Positions 54,421-63,879 of a stretch of 64,000 bases of DNA are shown here, piece after piece. A program made the position numbers and the translations under genes. The notes under the pieces were generated by a model that had not been told where the DNA came from, ran no database searches, and was given only the letters and a program-made list of their open reading frames with translations. The stretch comes from Negativicutes bacterium (GTDB lineage Bacteria; Bacillota; Negativicutes; Anaeromusales; Anaeromusaceae), in assembly GCA_009929485.1 (NCBI GenBank), contig SAAJ01000001.1, forward strand, positions 115,033 through 179,032. Reading direction: 5' to 3'. Position 1 is the first letter of the stretch; each line of letters begins with the position of its first letter.

Positions 54421-56211
54421 ATGAGGGATGCTGTACGGGAAGGCTTTTTAGAACGTCTGCGCTCGGAAAGCAACATCGTCAGTGTTGTCTCTGATTATGT
54501 GCCGCTGAAACGAAAGGGACGTAATTATTGGGGTTGCTGTCCGTTTCATCAGGAAAAAACTCCTTCTTTTTCAGTGTCCGAAGATAAAGGATTTTTTTTC
54601 TGCTTTGGCTGTCAGTCAGGCGGTGATGTTTTTCAGTTTTTAATGAAAGTGGAAAATATTACTTTTCCGGAAGCGGTGAAACTATTAGCAGAGAAACTGC
54701 ACATACCGATGCCGGAGCAGGAACGTTCGCCGCAAGAGCTGGAACGTGAGAAAGCAAGGCAAGCGCAGTTCCAGGTAAACATGCTGGCGCGGGATTTTTT
54801 CCATTCTTGTTTGACTAAGACAAATTATGGCAAAGAAGCGCGCGAATATTTAAAGCGACGAGGCATTACAGACGAGACGATAGAGAAGTTTCAACTGGGC
54901 TTTGCGCCGCCGCAATGGGATAAGCTTGTTAGCGCTCTTACGCGCCGGGGAATTGCAGAAGCTTCTTTGCTGGAAGCCGGGTTGGCGCAGGAACGATCTC
55001 GAGGCGGACTCTATGACCGCTTCCGTAATCGCTTGATGTTTCCAATTTGGGATTATCAAGGTCGTGTGATTGGCTTTGGCGGTCGTGTTTTGGATGATAG
55101 CCATCCTAAATACTTAAATTCTCCTGAAACGACATTATTTAATAAACGCCATGTCTTATATGCATATCATTTGGCAGCGCCTACAATTAAGCAAGGAAAA
55201 CAAGCAGTGGTTGTCGAAGGATATATGGACGCGATTGCAGCGCACCAGGCAGGCTTTTCGCAAGTAGTGGCTTCGCTGGGGACTGCTTTTACGCCGCAGC
55301 AGGCGAAGCAATTGGCTAGAGTAACAACAGAAATGCTTTTCGCTTATGACAGCGATAATGCAGGACAAGAAGCCATTTTGCGCGCTTTGCATACGGTTAA
55401 AGATTGTGGAGCGGTCGTGAAAGTAGTTGCTTTGCCTGATGGTAAAGATCCTGACGAGTTTTTACGACGCCATGGCGATGATGAATTTAAACAGTTGCTG
55501 CAGGATGCTCTGCCTCTTCTGGAATTTCATCTGCGTTATGCGCTGCGTAAACAAGATACAGGAACCTTGGCAGGCAAAGTGGCTGTGGTTTCTGAAATGG
55601 CTTCGCTGTTGGCAACTGCAGACAGTGCGGTCGAGGCAGATGCATATATTCGTAAGATGGCGGAAATGCTGGAAATTGATGAAACTGCCATTCGCGCAGA
55701 AGTAAAAAAAAGCTCAGGAAACACCTCGGGAAGAGTCGGACGGGCTATCGTCGTTAACAAACAAAGCCGAAATGCAGAGCAAGAGGCCTTGCGGTTGTTG
55801 TTGCGGTTTATTTTAGAAGAAGAATCGCTGATTTCTTATGTGGAGGCGCAATTGCCTGAGGAGGACCTGGAAGATCCGGTCTGGCGGGACTTGTTTTCCG
55901 CTCTTTACATGCAGCAACGACAAGGCGAAGGAAGCTTGCAGCGCTGGCTTTATTCGCTGCAGGAAAAGCAACAAAGCCTTATTTCCGGTATTGCTTTACA
56001 GCCGTTACCGGAAGGAGATCGTATTTCTTTTGTCGACGATTGCATCCGTACCATGCATATTGCGGCCTTGCGCCGCAGGTATGAGCAACATCGCCTGCGG
56101 GCCGATGAATTAGAACGTTTGGGGGATAGCCGCTTTTTGCAGGAATTAGCAGAAAGTCAGCGAATTAAACATGAGATTGATCAATTGCATGCAAATGCGT
56201 TCACACGATAA
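54421..56211 (+). CDS. dnaG: DNA primase
   Basis: 596 residues: CHC2 zinc domain (CCPFHQEKTPSFSVS with CFGC), TOPRIM core with VVEGYMDAIAAHQAGF and FAYDSDNAGQEA, and a C-terminal DnaB-helicase-binding domain. Makes RNA primers for replication. ATG at 54421 has a modest AGGTAGTGAG. The macromolecular-synthesis pair dnaG-rpoD follows without terminator (39 bases). Confidence 0.98.
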   Translation: MRDAVREGFLERLRSESNIVSVVSDYVPLKRKGRNYWGCCPFHQEKTPSFSVSEDKGFFFCFGCQSGGDVFQFLMKVENITFPEAVKLLAEKLHIPMPEQERSPQELEREKARQAQFQVNMLARDFFHSCLTKTNYGKEAREYLKRRGITDETIEKFQLGFAPPQWDKLVSALTRRGIAEASLLEAGLAQERSRGGLYDRFRNRLMFPIWDYQGRVIGFGGRVLDDSHPKYLNSPETTLFNKRHVLYAYHLAAPTIKQGKQAVVVEGYMDAIAAHQAGFSQVVASLGTAFTPQQAKQLARVTTEMLFAYDSDNAGQEAILRALHTVKDCGAVVKVVALPDGKDPDEFLRRHGDDEFKQLLQDALPLLEFHLRYALRKQDTGTLAGKVAVVSEMASLLATADSAVEADAYIRKMAEMLEIDETAIRAEVKKSSGNTSGRVGRAIVVNKQSRNAEQEALRLLLRFILEEESLISYVEAQLPEEDLEDPVWRDLFSALYMQQRQGEGSLQRWLYSLQEKQQSLISGIALQPLPEGDRISFVDDCIRTMHIAALRRRYEQHRLRADELERLGDSRFLQELAESQRIKHEIDQLHANAFTR

Positions 56212-56250
56212 TCAAACCGATGATTTGTGTGGGAGGAGGGAGACAAGGCA

Positions 56251-57354
56251 ATGACAGAGAAAAAAGTACGTCCAGAAGTGCAAATGGATTCGTTGTTGGA
56301 GCGAGGCGAAAAACGAGGCGGCGTCCTGTCTTATGGAGAAATTATGGACAGCCTGCAAAAGGAAGAGCTTTCGGCTGACGAAATGGACGATATGTATGAG
56401 TCTTTCTCCAACAAAGGCATCGAGATTGTCGATGAAATAGCGGAAGCTGAAGTTATAGAGGATGCAGACGCCAATAATGAGCAGCACGAGGAAGTAGACA
56501 TTGACCTGTCGATTCCCGAGGGAATCAGTATTGACGATCCGGTCCGCATGTATCTTAAGGAAATTGGCCGAGTACCGCTGCTGACGGCGGATGACGAGAT
56601 TGCTCTGGCCAAACGGATGGAACAAGGGGACGAAGAGGCAAAAAGACGTTTAGCCGAAGCCAATTTGCGTCTTGTGGTCAGTATTGCCAAGAGATATGTT
56701 GGACGAGGCATGCTGTTTTTGGATTTGATCCAAGAAGGCAACTTGGGACTGATTAAAGCGGTCGAGAAATTCGACTACAATAAGGGCTATAAATTTAGTA
56801 CCTACGCGACCTGGTGGATTCGTCAGGCTATTACCCGGGCGATTGCGGATCAGGCCCGTACCATTCGTATTCCCGTGCATATGGTCGAAACCATTAATAA
56901 ATTGATTCGCGTATCGCGGCACCTGTTGCAGGATTTGGGGCGGGAGCCGTTACCGGAAGAGATAGCCAAGGAAATGGAAATCAGCGTAGAGCGGGTGCGG
57001 GAGATTATGAAAATAGCCCAAGAACCTGTCTCGCTGGAAACTCCGATTGGGGAAGAAGAAGACTCTCATTTGGGAGATTTTATTGAGGATCAGGACGCTC
57101 CAGCCCCGGCAGAAGCAGCGTCGTTTATGCTGCTGAAGGAACAGCTGGAAGAAGTGCTGGAAACATTGACGCCGCGGGAAGAGAAAGTACTGCGTCTTCG
57201 CTTTGGATTGGATGATGGCCGGGCTCGTACCTTAGAAGAGGTGGGCCAACATTTTGGCGTTACTCGCGAACGAATTCGCCAGATTGAAGCGAAAGCATTG
57301 CGGAAGCTGCGTCACCCCAGCCGAAGTAAGAAGCTGAAGGATTTTCTGGAGTAA
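56251..57354 (+). CDS. rpoD: RNA polymerase primary sigma factor SigA
   Basis: 367 residues: short region 1.1, region 1.2 ([11 protein letters not shown]), region 2 with [17 protein letters not shown] (-10 recognition), region 3 and region 4 with [20 protein letters not shown] (-35 recognition). Length is typical of Firmicutes SigA. The start at 56251 (MTEKKV) is favoured because GGGAGGAGGG precedes it; the in-frame GTG at 56227 would lie before that site. Confidence 0.98.
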   Translation: MTEKKVRPEVQMDSLLERGEKRGGVLSYGEIMDSLQKEELSADEMDDMYESFSNKGIEIVDEIAEAEVIEDADANNEQHEEVDIDLSIPEGISIDDPVRMYLKEIGRVPLLTADDEIALAKRMEQGDEEAKRRLAEANLRLVVSIAKRYVGRGMLFLDLIQEGNLGLIKAVEKFDYNKGYKFSTYATWWIRQAITRAIADQARTIRIPVHMVETINKLIRVSRHLLQDLGREPLPEEIAKEMEISVERVREIMKIAQEPVSLETPIGEEEDSHLGDFIEDQDAPAPAEAASFMLLKEQLEEVLETLTPREEKVLRLRFGLDDGRARTLEEVGQHFGVTRERIRQIEAKALRKLRHPSRSKKLKDFLE

Positions 57355-57368
57355 AGCCGGTTAGGGCC

Positions 57369-57397
57369 TTGACAGACAGGGCTTCCTGAATTATAAT
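57369..57397 (+). promoter_or_regulatory. Promoter of the tRNA cluster
   Basis: TTGACA (57369-57374), 17 bp, TATAAT (57392-57397): full consensus, 18 bases before tRNA-Asn. Confidence 0.92.
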
Positions 57398-57415
57398 GTG
57401 TTACGTCGATAGCAT

Positions 57416-57491
57416 TCCTCGATAGCTCAATCGGTAGAGCACGCGGCTGTTAACCGCGGGGTTGTAGGTTCGAGTCCTACTCGAGGAGCCA
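57416..57491 (+). tRNA. tRNA-Asn (anticodon GTT)
   Basis: 76 nt with encoded CCA. Acceptor TCCTCGA/TCGAGGA, anticodon arm GCGGCTGTTAACCGC with GTT, T-arm with GTTCGAGTC. First of three tRNAs in one transcript. Confidence 0.96.
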
Positions 57492-57547
57492 TTTTAGCAT
57501 AATGAACAGGCTTTCTCTTTCGGGAAAACCTGTTTTCTACTTCATTA

Positions 57548-57622
57548 GGGCCTATAGCTCAGCGGTAGAGCAGCCGGCTCATAACCGGCCGGTCCCTGGT
57601 TCGATCCCAGGTGGGCCCACCA
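57548..57622 (+). tRNA. tRNA with CAT anticodon (elongator Met or Ile2)
   Basis: 75 nt with encoded CCA. Acceptor GGGCCTA/TGGGCCC, anticodon arm CCGGCTCATAACCGG with CAT, T-loop TTCGATC. It lacks the three G-C pairs plus mismatched acceptor end of initiator tRNA, so it is elongator tRNA-Met or, if lysidine-modified by TilS, tRNA-Ile2; sequence alone does not settle this. Confidence 0.93.
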
Positions 57623-57630
57623 TTAGAAAT

Positions 57631-57705
57631 GGCCCGTTGGTCAAGCGGTTAAGACACCGCCCTTTCACGGCGGGAACAAGGGTTCGATTCCCTTACGGGT
57701 CACCA
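57631..57705 (+). tRNA. tRNA-Glu (anticodon TTC)
   Basis: 75 nt with encoded CCA. Acceptor GGCCCGT/ACGGGTC (one G-T pair), anticodon arm CCGCCCTTTCACGGCGG with TTC, T-loop TTCGATT. Last of the cluster, 27 bases before its terminator. Confidence 0.96.
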
Positions 57706-57732
57706 AATTGCATAACGTAACTTCAATAAAAC

Positions 57733-57778
57733 ACAAAGGCGCGTTTTCTTGTAAAGGAAACGCGCCTTTGTATTTTAT
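57733..57778 (+). terminator. Terminator of the tRNA cluster
   Basis: ACAAAGGCGCGTTTTC pairs with GGAAACGCGCCTTTGT (one mismatch), followed by ATTTTATTATTT. Confidence 0.88.
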
Positions 57779-57921
57779 TATTTACGGACTTGCTTGCCGG
57801 AGCCTTCCTTAAATCAGCGGATCTGTAAGTATTCTAGAGGGAAAAAGACAAAAATGCCTATCTGTTGTTGTTGGCAAGCGATGTACACCGCTTTGGTAGG
57901 AATTAAGGAAAAGAATGCGCG
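57779..57921. other. Non-coding gap before the M20 gene
   Basis: Together with the promoter and leader behind it, this makes about 280 bases without a gene. An open frame of 66 codons (57794-57994) has no ribosome-binding site and no protein-like composition. I see no riboswitch or repeat. Confidence 0.5.
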
Positions 57922-57950
57922 TTGTGGCGAAAGTTCATTTCTAGTATACT
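57922..57950 (+). promoter_or_regulatory. Promoter of the M20 amidohydrolase gene
   Basis: TTGTGG (57922-57927), 17 bp, TATACT (57945-57950); leader of about 100 nt to the ATG at 58056. Confidence 0.55.
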
Positions 57951-58055
57951 TTGTTTATATTTATTGCGTTGTTTTGTCGGATAAAAGCTATTGAATGAAA
58001 CGGTTTACAAGGAAACGTCTGTACAGAAAGCGTAAGTTTGAGGAGTGGATGGAAA

Positions 58056-59222
58056 ATGGATTTTGAAGCAGCCGTATTGAAACAAAAAGATGAAATTATT
58101 GCGTGGCGTCGGGATTTTCGGAAAAATCCGGAATTGAGCTGCAAAGAGTTTGAAACTCAGAAAAAGATAATGGCTTTATTAACAGGCTGGGGGCTGCAGC
58201 CTAAGAAAGCGGCAGGAACTGGGATCATTGCTGATATAAAAGGTGCTTTGCCGGGAAAAACGATTGCCGTACGCGCTGACATGGATGCGCTATTGTTGCA
58301 GGACGAATTGGACAAACCGTATCGTTCTGCCAATCAGGGAGTTAGCCATGCTTGCGGTCATGACGGACACATGGCGATGTTGTTAGGGCTGGCTAAGACG
58401 CTGGTAGAGTTGCAGGCGGAACTGCCCGGAACGGTGCGTTTTTTGTTCCAACCCAGTGAAGAACAGCTGCCAGGGGGCGCAGCCCCCATGATTGCTGCAG
58501 GCGCTCTAGAAAGCGTGGATTATGTATTGGGAACGCATGTCTGGAAAGATGTTCCCAGCGGGAAGGTATTAGTGCTGCCGGAAGCCATGATGGCGGCGCC
58601 GGACGAATTTTCGATTGAAATTCAAGGACGCGGCGGCCATGGTTCGCTGCCGCATCAAACAGTGGACCCGATTTGGATTGGCGCACAGATTATCAATGCC
58701 TTGAAAACGATTACGTCTAGTTTGGTAAACCCGATGGAACATGGAGTTGTTTCGGTAGGGATTTTTAAATCAGGCGATGCGTTCAATATAATTCCCGATA
58801 CGGCGCTTATTAAAGGAACGGTGCGAACCTTTGACGATGAAGTGAGAAATGAGATCCATGAACATATCCGGCGGATGAGCTGCGGCATTGCCAATACGAT
58901 GGGGGCGCAGTGCAAGGTAGATATTATAAAAGGCTATCCGCCGGTGATCAACAATCCAGAGGTTGCCAGCGTGGTGGCGCAAGCTTCTCAAGAAGCGCTT
59001 GGCGAAGAAGGTCTATTTGATATGCCGCCGGTGTTGGGCGCGGAAGATTTTTCGCACTACCTGGAAAAAACCAAAGGCGCTTTCTTCTTTTTGGGAATCG
59101 GCAATGAGGCGGCAGGCAGCATATACCCGCATCACCATCCACGCTTTGAGTTAGACGAAGAAGTACTGCCGAAAGGCGTGGAGATTATGCTGCGGAGTAT
59201 TTGGAAATTGGGAAAACAATAA
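58056..59222 (+). CDS. M20 family amidohydrolase
   Basis: 388 residues of the M20D aminoacylase/amidohydrolase group (IAA-amino acid or N-acyl-amino acid hydrolase type). Metal and catalytic residues are in SHACGHDGHMAML, FLFQPSEEQLPGG, YVLGTHVW and the C-terminal GAEDFSHYL; the dimerisation domain starts around RGGHGSLPHQ. ATG at 58056 follows GAGGAGTGGATGGAAA. It is upstream of a DUF3311/symporter pair, 59 bases away, so it may hydrolyse an imported acylated compound; the substrate is unknown. Confidence 0.92.
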   Translation: MDFEAAVLKQKDEIIAWRRDFRKNPELSCKEFETQKKIMALLTGWGLQPKKAAGTGIIADIKGALPGKTIAVRADMDALLLQDELDKPYRSANQGVSHACGHDGHMAMLLGLAKTLVELQAELPGTVRFLFQPSEEQLPGGAAPMIAAGALESVDYVLGTHVWKDVPSGKVLVLPEAMMAAPDEFSIEIQGRGGHGSLPHQTVDPIWIGAQIINALKTITSSLVNPMEHGVVSVGIFKSGDAFNIIPDTALIKGTVRTFDDEVRNEIHEHIRRMSCGIANTMGAQCKVDIIKGYPPVINNPEVASVVAQASQEALGEEGLFDMPPVLGAEDFSHYLEKTKGAFFFLGIGNEAAGSIYPHHHPRFELDEEVLPKGVEIMLRSIWKLGKQ

Positions 59223-59281
59223 ATACAGCAGAGGTGGCTCTGTTTACGATATAAGCGCGAATGCATGAAAGGGGAATGTCT

Positions 59282-59488
59282 ATGAAATGGCTTAGAGTAC
59301 TGCTGACCCTGATACCGTTTGTCTGGACCATTGCTTTTTTGCCTTTTGCCAATCGGGTTAAGCCATTGGTGATGGGCCTGCCTTTTTTGGCCTTTTGGCT
59401 GGTTGCTGGTGTGTTTATTGCTTTTCTCTGCCTCAGTGTTTTGTATCATCTTGATAAAGGAAGAGAAGAAAGGGGGAATCTGCGATGA
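59282..59488 (+). CDS. DUF3311 small membrane protein
   Basis: 68 residues with two transmembrane helices: LTLIPFVWTIAFLPFANRV, then PFLAFWLVAGVFIAFLCL, a DUF3311 pattern. This family regularly precedes a sodium:solute symporter gene and overlaps it, as here (4 bases), and is thought to be an accessory subunit. ATG at 59282 has AAAGGGGAATGTCT. Confidence 0.85.
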   Translation: MKWLRVLLTLIPFVWTIAFLPFANRVKPLVMGLPFLAFWLVAGVFIAFLCLSVLYHLDKGREERGNLR

Positions 59489-60960
59489 CGAATGAAGTTA
59501 CTTCTTTAGTGGTGATTGCCGTTATGCTGGGGCTGGTTTTTGTTATCGGTATGGTTCCCGGCATGAAAAATAAGTTGGACCTTGAAGGCTGGGCGGTTGG
59601 CGGACGTAGTTTTGGACGCTGGCTGAACTGGTTTGTGTTGGCTGGAGAAATTTACACAGCTTTTGCTTTTTTAGGCGCCAGCGGTTGGGCCTACGCCAAG
59701 GGCGGCCCAATTTTCTATATTTTAGGTTATGGTGGCTTGGCTTATGTGGTTGGCTACCATGTGCTGCCCAAAATTTGCGAAGTCGGTCATGCTAACAAGC
59801 TTTTGACGCAGCCTGATTTAATCGCGCATTTATATAAAAGTGAAAAATTGGCTTTTGGGACCGCCTTAGTTGGTGTTGCTTTTTTACTGCCATATCTGCA
59901 ATTGCAGCTGACTGGCTTAGGACTTATTATTGAAACTTGTTCCTACGGACAGATTACCCGGGTTCCGGCTATGTTGATCGCTTTTTCTCTTGTAGCGACG
60001 TTTGTGTATGTAAGCGGCTTGAAAGGGGTTGCCTCTACGGCCGTTATTAAGGATACCATTATGATGGTGGCGGTTGTCTTTTTTGGTCTCTACTTACCGT
60101 ACCATTATTTCGGCAGTGTCGGCGGCATGTTTGAAGCCTTGGATACAGCGAAGCCCGGTTTTTTATCCTTACCGGGAGGAACGCCTAATCTAGATGTGAC
60201 TTGGGCTATGTCTACGTTGGTAGTTACTAGCTTGGGTTTTTACATGTGGCCTCATTTTTCCGCTAATACTTTCAGTGCGAGATCCCCGGAGGTTCTTCGT
60301 CACAATGCGGTATATCTGCCATTATACCAATATTGTCTTTTATTTCCCATGCTTGTGGGCTTTACGGCTTTACTGGTTTTAGAGCCAGCCTTGAAGGTGC
60401 CGGACATGGCTTTTATGGCAGTGGTACAAAATCTCTTTCCCGGCTGGGTCTTAGGACTGGTAGGCGGGGCCGGGGCGTTGGCTTGCATGATTCCGGCGGC
60501 AGATTTGATTCTTTCCACTTCTATGCTGGTTTCGCGCAATATTTACGGTAAAACGGCCGGTAAAAATATGAGCCCCAATGAGATTGGACGCGTGGCGCGC
60601 TTTGTGGTCCTGCTGCTTACAGGGGTAGCCTTGCTGCTAGCTATTTTCCTGCCGAACATGCTGGTCAATTTGCTTTTGACTGGTTATTCAGGAGTGACGC
60701 AATTTTTTCCTATGATCGTTTTAGGCTTGTTTTGGCGTAAGGCGTCGAAGGAAGGCGCTATTGCCGGCTTGTTAATAGGAGAACTACTGGTATTTACCTT
60801 GATTTTGAACAAAATGGATCCCTTTACCTTAGGAAGCATTCATTTGAATGCTGGTTTTGTGGCGCTGACGATCAATACATTTATTTATGTTGTCGTCAAT
60901 GAAGTCGTGTACCGCATGAAGTCACAGACGCCGTCTGTGGAAGCGGAAAAGGTTTCCTGA
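59485..60960 (+). CDS. Sodium:solute symporter family protein
   Basis: 491 residues with about 13 transmembrane helices of the SSS family: GWAVGGRSFGRWLNWFVLAGE near the N-terminus, GASGWAYAKGG, then ASTAVIKDTIMMV and the LACMIPAADLILSTSML segment. Imports a solute with Na+; family members with a DUF3311 partner often take organic acids or amino-acid-like compounds, but the substrate cannot be read from sequence. Followed by a strong terminator. Confidence 0.92.
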   Translation: MTNEVTSLVVIAVMLGLVFVIGMVPGMKNKLDLEGWAVGGRSFGRWLNWFVLAGEIYTAFAFLGASGWAYAKGGPIFYILGYGGLAYVVGYHVLPKICEVGHANKLLTQPDLIAHLYKSEKLAFGTALVGVAFLLPYLQLQLTGLGLIIETCSYGQITRVPAMLIAFSLVATFVYVSGLKGVASTAVIKDTIMMVAVVFFGLYLPYHYFGSVGGMFEALDTAKPGFLSLPGGTPNLDVTWAMSTLVVTSLGFYMWPHFSANTFSARSPEVLRHNAVYLPLYQYCLLFPMLVGFTALLVLEPALKVPDMAFMAVVQNLFPGWVLGLVGGAGALACMIPAADLILSTSMLVSRNIYGKTAGKNMSPNEIGRVARFVVLLLTGVALLLAIFLPNMLVNLLLTGYSGVTQFFPMIVLGLFWRKASKEGAIAGLLIGELLVFTLILNKMDPFTLGSIHLNAGFVALTINTFIYVVVNEVVYRMKSQTPSVEAEKVS

Positions 60961-60980
60961 TTACAGGCAGGGCGTGATAT

Positions 60981-61014
60981 AATAAACCCGCAGTCTTTAG
61001 ACTGCGGGTTTATT
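60981..61014. terminator. Terminator after the symporter
   Basis: AATAAACCCGCAGTC-ttta-GACTGCGGGTTTATT, a perfect stem just before the trmK ribosome-binding site. Confidence 0.85.
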
Positions 61015-61030
61015 ATTTAGGAGGAAGATC

Positions 61031-61732
61031 ATGAACATTCCTACATTGAGTAAACGGCTGCAGGCGCTGGCGGAGGAAGTTCCCGCAGGCAGCGTTCCTG
61101 CGGATATTGGTACGGATCATGCGCTATTGCCCTTATATCTTGTTGGTACCGGACGGTGTTTACGCGCTATAGCCGGCGACGTGCATAAAGGTCCTTTTGA
61201 AACGGCTTGCGAGGCGGTTGCGGAAGCCGGGCTTTCGGAATCTATTTCAGTGCGCCATGGTGATGGTTTAGCGGTGCTGCAGCCGGAGGAAGCGGACGTG
61301 TTGATCTTGGCCGGCATGGGGGCTGTTACTATGATTCAGATCTTTGAGGCGCAGCCGGAGGTTGTGGCGGGTGCTAAGCGACTGATTTTGCAGCCTATGA
61401 TCGGTTCCGGTGCGTTGCGCCGCTGGCTAGGAGTACATAATTTTGCAGTAGTAAAGGAAGATTTACTAGAAGAAGAAGGGCGGCTCTATGAGTTCCTAGT
61501 GGCGGAGCCGGGAAATGCGACGAAGCTAGAGGAAGATATTTTATTTGATATCGGTCCGCTTTTATGGCAAAAACGACATCCATTGCTAGCGCGGCTGTTG
61601 GATGAACGACTTGAACATGCACGTAGTGTTGCCATGGAGATGAGAAAAAGCAAGGATGCTGTTAATACACAGCGGTATAAGGATCTTTGTGAACGAATTG
61701 CGGCGATGGAGGCGAAAAGAAAATGTCTGTAA
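61031..61732 (+). CDS. trmK: tRNA (adenine-22-N1)-methyltransferase
   Basis: 233 residues: Rossmann methyltransferase with PADIGTDHALLPLYL (SAM motif), GDVHKGPFETAC and VLILAGMGAVTMIQI, and a C-terminal coiled coil (DERLEHARSVAMEMRKSK). ATG at 61031 follows AGGAGGAAGATC. It overlaps the Nif3-like gene by 10 bases; trmK and nif3 are a conserved pair near rpoD in Firmicutes. Confidence 0.95.
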   Translation: MNIPTLSKRLQALAEEVPAGSVPADIGTDHALLPLYLVGTGRCLRAIAGDVHKGPFETACEAVAEAGLSESISVRHGDGLAVLQPEEADVLILAGMGAVTMIQIFEAQPEVVAGAKRLILQPMIGSGALRRWLGVHNFAVVKEDLLEEEGRLYEFLVAEPGNATKLEEDILFDIGPLLWQKRHPLLARLLDERLEHARSVAMEMRKSKDAVNTQRYKDLCERIAAMEAKRKCL

Positions 61733-62853
61733 AACTGCAGGTAATAATGGAGGCGCTGGAGCAATTAGCGCCGCGGCGTTTGGCGGAAGAATGGGATCGC
61801 GTCGGCTTGCAGCTAGGGCAGGGAGCGCAAGAGATTCGGCGTGTTCTGGTGGCCTTGGATGTAAATGAAGCCGTGGCGGCCGAAGCAAAAAAAGTTGAGG
61901 CCGACTTGATCGTAGCGCATCATCCGTTTATCTTTAAACCGTTAGAGCAGATTCACACGGATCATTTTCCGGGGAATTTACTGCAGCAATTTTTGCGGGA
62001 CAATGTGGCCCTTGTCGCAGCGCATACCAATCTCGACTATGCCACAGGCGGCTTGAACGATTGGCTGGCGGAAGCGCTGGAGCTGCAGAATGTGGATGTT
62101 TTGCAAGCGGGACCGGAAGAAAAACTCCTAAAATTAGTCGTCTTTGTGCCGGTTGAAGCAGTCGAAGCGGTGCAAGACGCGCTGGCTCGCGCTGGAGCAG
62201 GTCATATTGGCCGCTATAGTCATTGCAGCTTTCAAAGCGCTGGTGAAGGAACATTCTTGCCTTTGGAAGGAACCAATCCTTATAAAGGGAAACAGGGAAA
62301 ACTAGAAAGAACGCCGGAAATTCGCTTGGAAACGATTTTGCCGCAGCGTATATCCGGGCGGGCGTTGCGAGCCATGCTGCGCAGGCACCCTTATGAGGAA
62401 GTTGCCTATGACTTGTATCCGCTCGTCAATGAGCGTCGTGAAGGAGGTTTAGGTCGTATCGGCTTGCTGCGCGGGGAGATGACGTTGGCGGAGCTAGCCA
62501 AGCAGGTGGCAAGAAAGCTCGATTTGCCGGGCGTACGGCTGGTGGGGGATTCGCAAAAAATCATCCGTAAAGCCGCCGTTTGCGGCGGCGCCGGTTCCAG
62601 CTTAATCGGCAAGGCGGCTTTTCGCGGCGCCGATGTGCTGATAACCGGAGATATAAAGTATCACGAAGCGCAGCAGGCTCAAAACAGCGGTTTGGCGTTG
62701 CTTGACGCAGGACATTTTGGTACGGAAAAGTTGATGGTAGGTAAAGTGGCGCAGTATCTGCTAGAGCAGTCTGTGGCCGGAAAATGGAATGTGGAAGTAA
62801 TCGCGGCCCAGTCGGAACGCGATGTGTTTTCGTGGGAACCGTGCGGTGAGTAA
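61723..62853 (+). CDS. Nif3-like dinuclear metal-centre protein
   Basis: 376 residues of the YqfO/Nif3 family. Metal ligands are in IVAHHPFIFKPL, AAHTNLDYATGG and the C-terminal GDIKYHEAQQAQ / LDAGHFGTE; the central part (about 130-240) is the CutA/PII-like insertion of the longer form. A GTP cyclohydrolase I type 2-like activity has been suggested for relatives, without firm proof. Translationally coupled to trmK. Confidence 0.93.
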   Translation: MSVKLQVIMEALEQLAPRRLAEEWDRVGLQLGQGAQEIRRVLVALDVNEAVAAEAKKVEADLIVAHHPFIFKPLEQIHTDHFPGNLLQQFLRDNVALVAAHTNLDYATGGLNDWLAEALELQNVDVLQAGPEEKLLKLVVFVPVEAVEAVQDALARAGAGHIGRYSHCSFQSAGEGTFLPLEGTNPYKGKQGKLERTPEIRLETILPQRISGRALRAMLRRHPYEEVAYDLYPLVNERREGGLGRIGLLRGEMTLAELAKQVARKLDLPGVRLVGDSQKIIRKAAVCGGAGSSLIGKAAFRGADVLITGDIKYHEAQQAQNSGLALLDAGHFGTEKLMVGKVAQYLLEQSVAGKWNVEVIAAQSERDVFSWEPCGE

Positions 62854-62894
62854 AAACTGGGGAACGAACAAGAGAACCGAGTAGTAAAGAAAAA

Positions 62895-62938
62895 GTAATT
62901 CCGCTTGACCTAGAAGGCGTAACGGAATTGCTTTTTTT
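62895..62938 (+). terminator. Terminator of trmK-nif3
   Basis: GTAATTCCG (62895-62903) and CGGAATTGC (62923-62931) with one G-T pair, followed by TTTTTTT. Confidence 0.8.
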
Positions 62939-62955
62939 GAAGTTAGAAGGATACC

Positions 62956-63645
62956 TTACTTTCCAAGGGGAGCAAAGAGTGTTTTCGGTTCCGGCAGCTG
63001 CTGGTAGACTGCGGATGGGTTGAAGGAAAGCAACTCGGTTGTTGCGTATTGGCCGGTGGCAACGGCAGCAGTATGAGCGCCTATCGCTTGACCGCAAAGA
63101 ATGTCATGAGGAGTATCGCCAATAATAAGGATCTGCTGTCCGGTGAGGGCGGCTTGCTTACTTTGCAGATCTAGCCAAAGACGGCGGGACAATTCATTGC
63201 GCTCTTCATCAAAATCGCAGAAGATGCTGGCGTCGAAGTCAAAGAAGTCTTTTAAACCATAATGAGTCAATTTCGCAAGGGCGCCTTGGCGGGTATTGCC
63301 AGTAAGCAACAGCGTTTTGATTTGCGGCTGTTGCTGGCTCCAGGCCAAGGCTTCTTTCACGCCGGGAAGCACAACCCCCTGGCGTGCTTTTAAATGGGCT
63401 GGCAACAGGGATTCATAAAGTTCAATAAAGTTCTGCCGTTCGATCGGAGAGGCGTTAGCATAGCCGAAGCGTTCAAAGATGGTTCTGGCAATAAACCAGT
63501 CGGTGCGCCCTGCTGTGGGAATGGTATCAAAGGAGGCCTTTCTTTGGAAGAAAAGCAGCATGGCTTCTTCAAATGCATAGAGGCCGGCTTTGGCGGATCG
63601 CAGCAAAGTGCCGTCAATATCCCAGACAGCGTAACAGTAAGGCAT
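62956..63645 (-). CDS. HAD-superfamily hydrolase
   Basis: 229 residues: motif I DIDGTLL at 9-15, a helical cap, motif II LLTGNT, and the end motif IIGDTPHDILCG with the acidic metal site. Similar to phosphoglycolate phosphatase-like HAD proteins; the substrate is unknown. The start at 63645 (MPYCYAVWDIDGTL) is chosen because GAAGGAATAAAACA precedes it and motif I is then at its usual place; the longer frame to 63942 covers the rRNA promoters. Confidence 0.9.
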   Translation of the reverse strand: MPYCYAVWDIDGTLLRSAKAGLYAFEEAMLLFFQRKASFDTIPTAGRTDWFIARTIFERFGYANASPIERQNFIELYESLLPAHLKARQGVVLPGVKEALAWSQQQPQIKTLLLTGNTRQGALAKLTHYGLKDFFDFDASIFCDFDEERNELSRRLWLDLQSKQAALTGQQILIIGDTPHDILCGQAIGAHTAAVATGQYATTELLSFNPSAVYQQLPEPKTLFAPLGK

Positions 63646-63747
63646 TGTTTTATTCCTTCTTTCACTGTGTGTTGTTTCCTTTATAACAAACCGTATGCCG
63701 ACTGGCAAGAGGAATTTGCCTGCGGAAAGAAAAGAACAGAAAGTGCG

Positions 63748-63777
63748 TTGACAAGGCTGCTTATGCCGTGGTATACT
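63748..63777 (+). promoter_or_regulatory. rRNA-type promoter P1
   Basis: TTGACA (63748-63753), 18 bp, TATACT (63772-63777). First of two strong tandem promoters reading to the right end of the window. Confidence 0.78.
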
Positions 63778-63850
63778 AACCCTCGTCGCTTCGGGGAACA
63801 CCCCAACAGCCAGCAGCAAACGCAGCGCAAGCAGCGAATGAAAAAGCCGG

Positions 63851-63879
63851 TTGACAAGAAAGAAGCAATGTGGCATAAT
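63851..63879 (+). promoter_or_regulatory. rRNA-type promoter P2
   Basis: TTGACA (63851-63856), 17 bp, CATAAT (63874-63879), 103 bp behind P1. Tandem promoters with this spacing are usual before rRNA operons in Firmicutes. Confidence 0.78.

Noticed and set aside
57794..57994. 66-codon open frame before the M20 gene
   Set aside because: No ribosome-binding site, cysteine-rich random-looking composition, and it overlaps the promoter.
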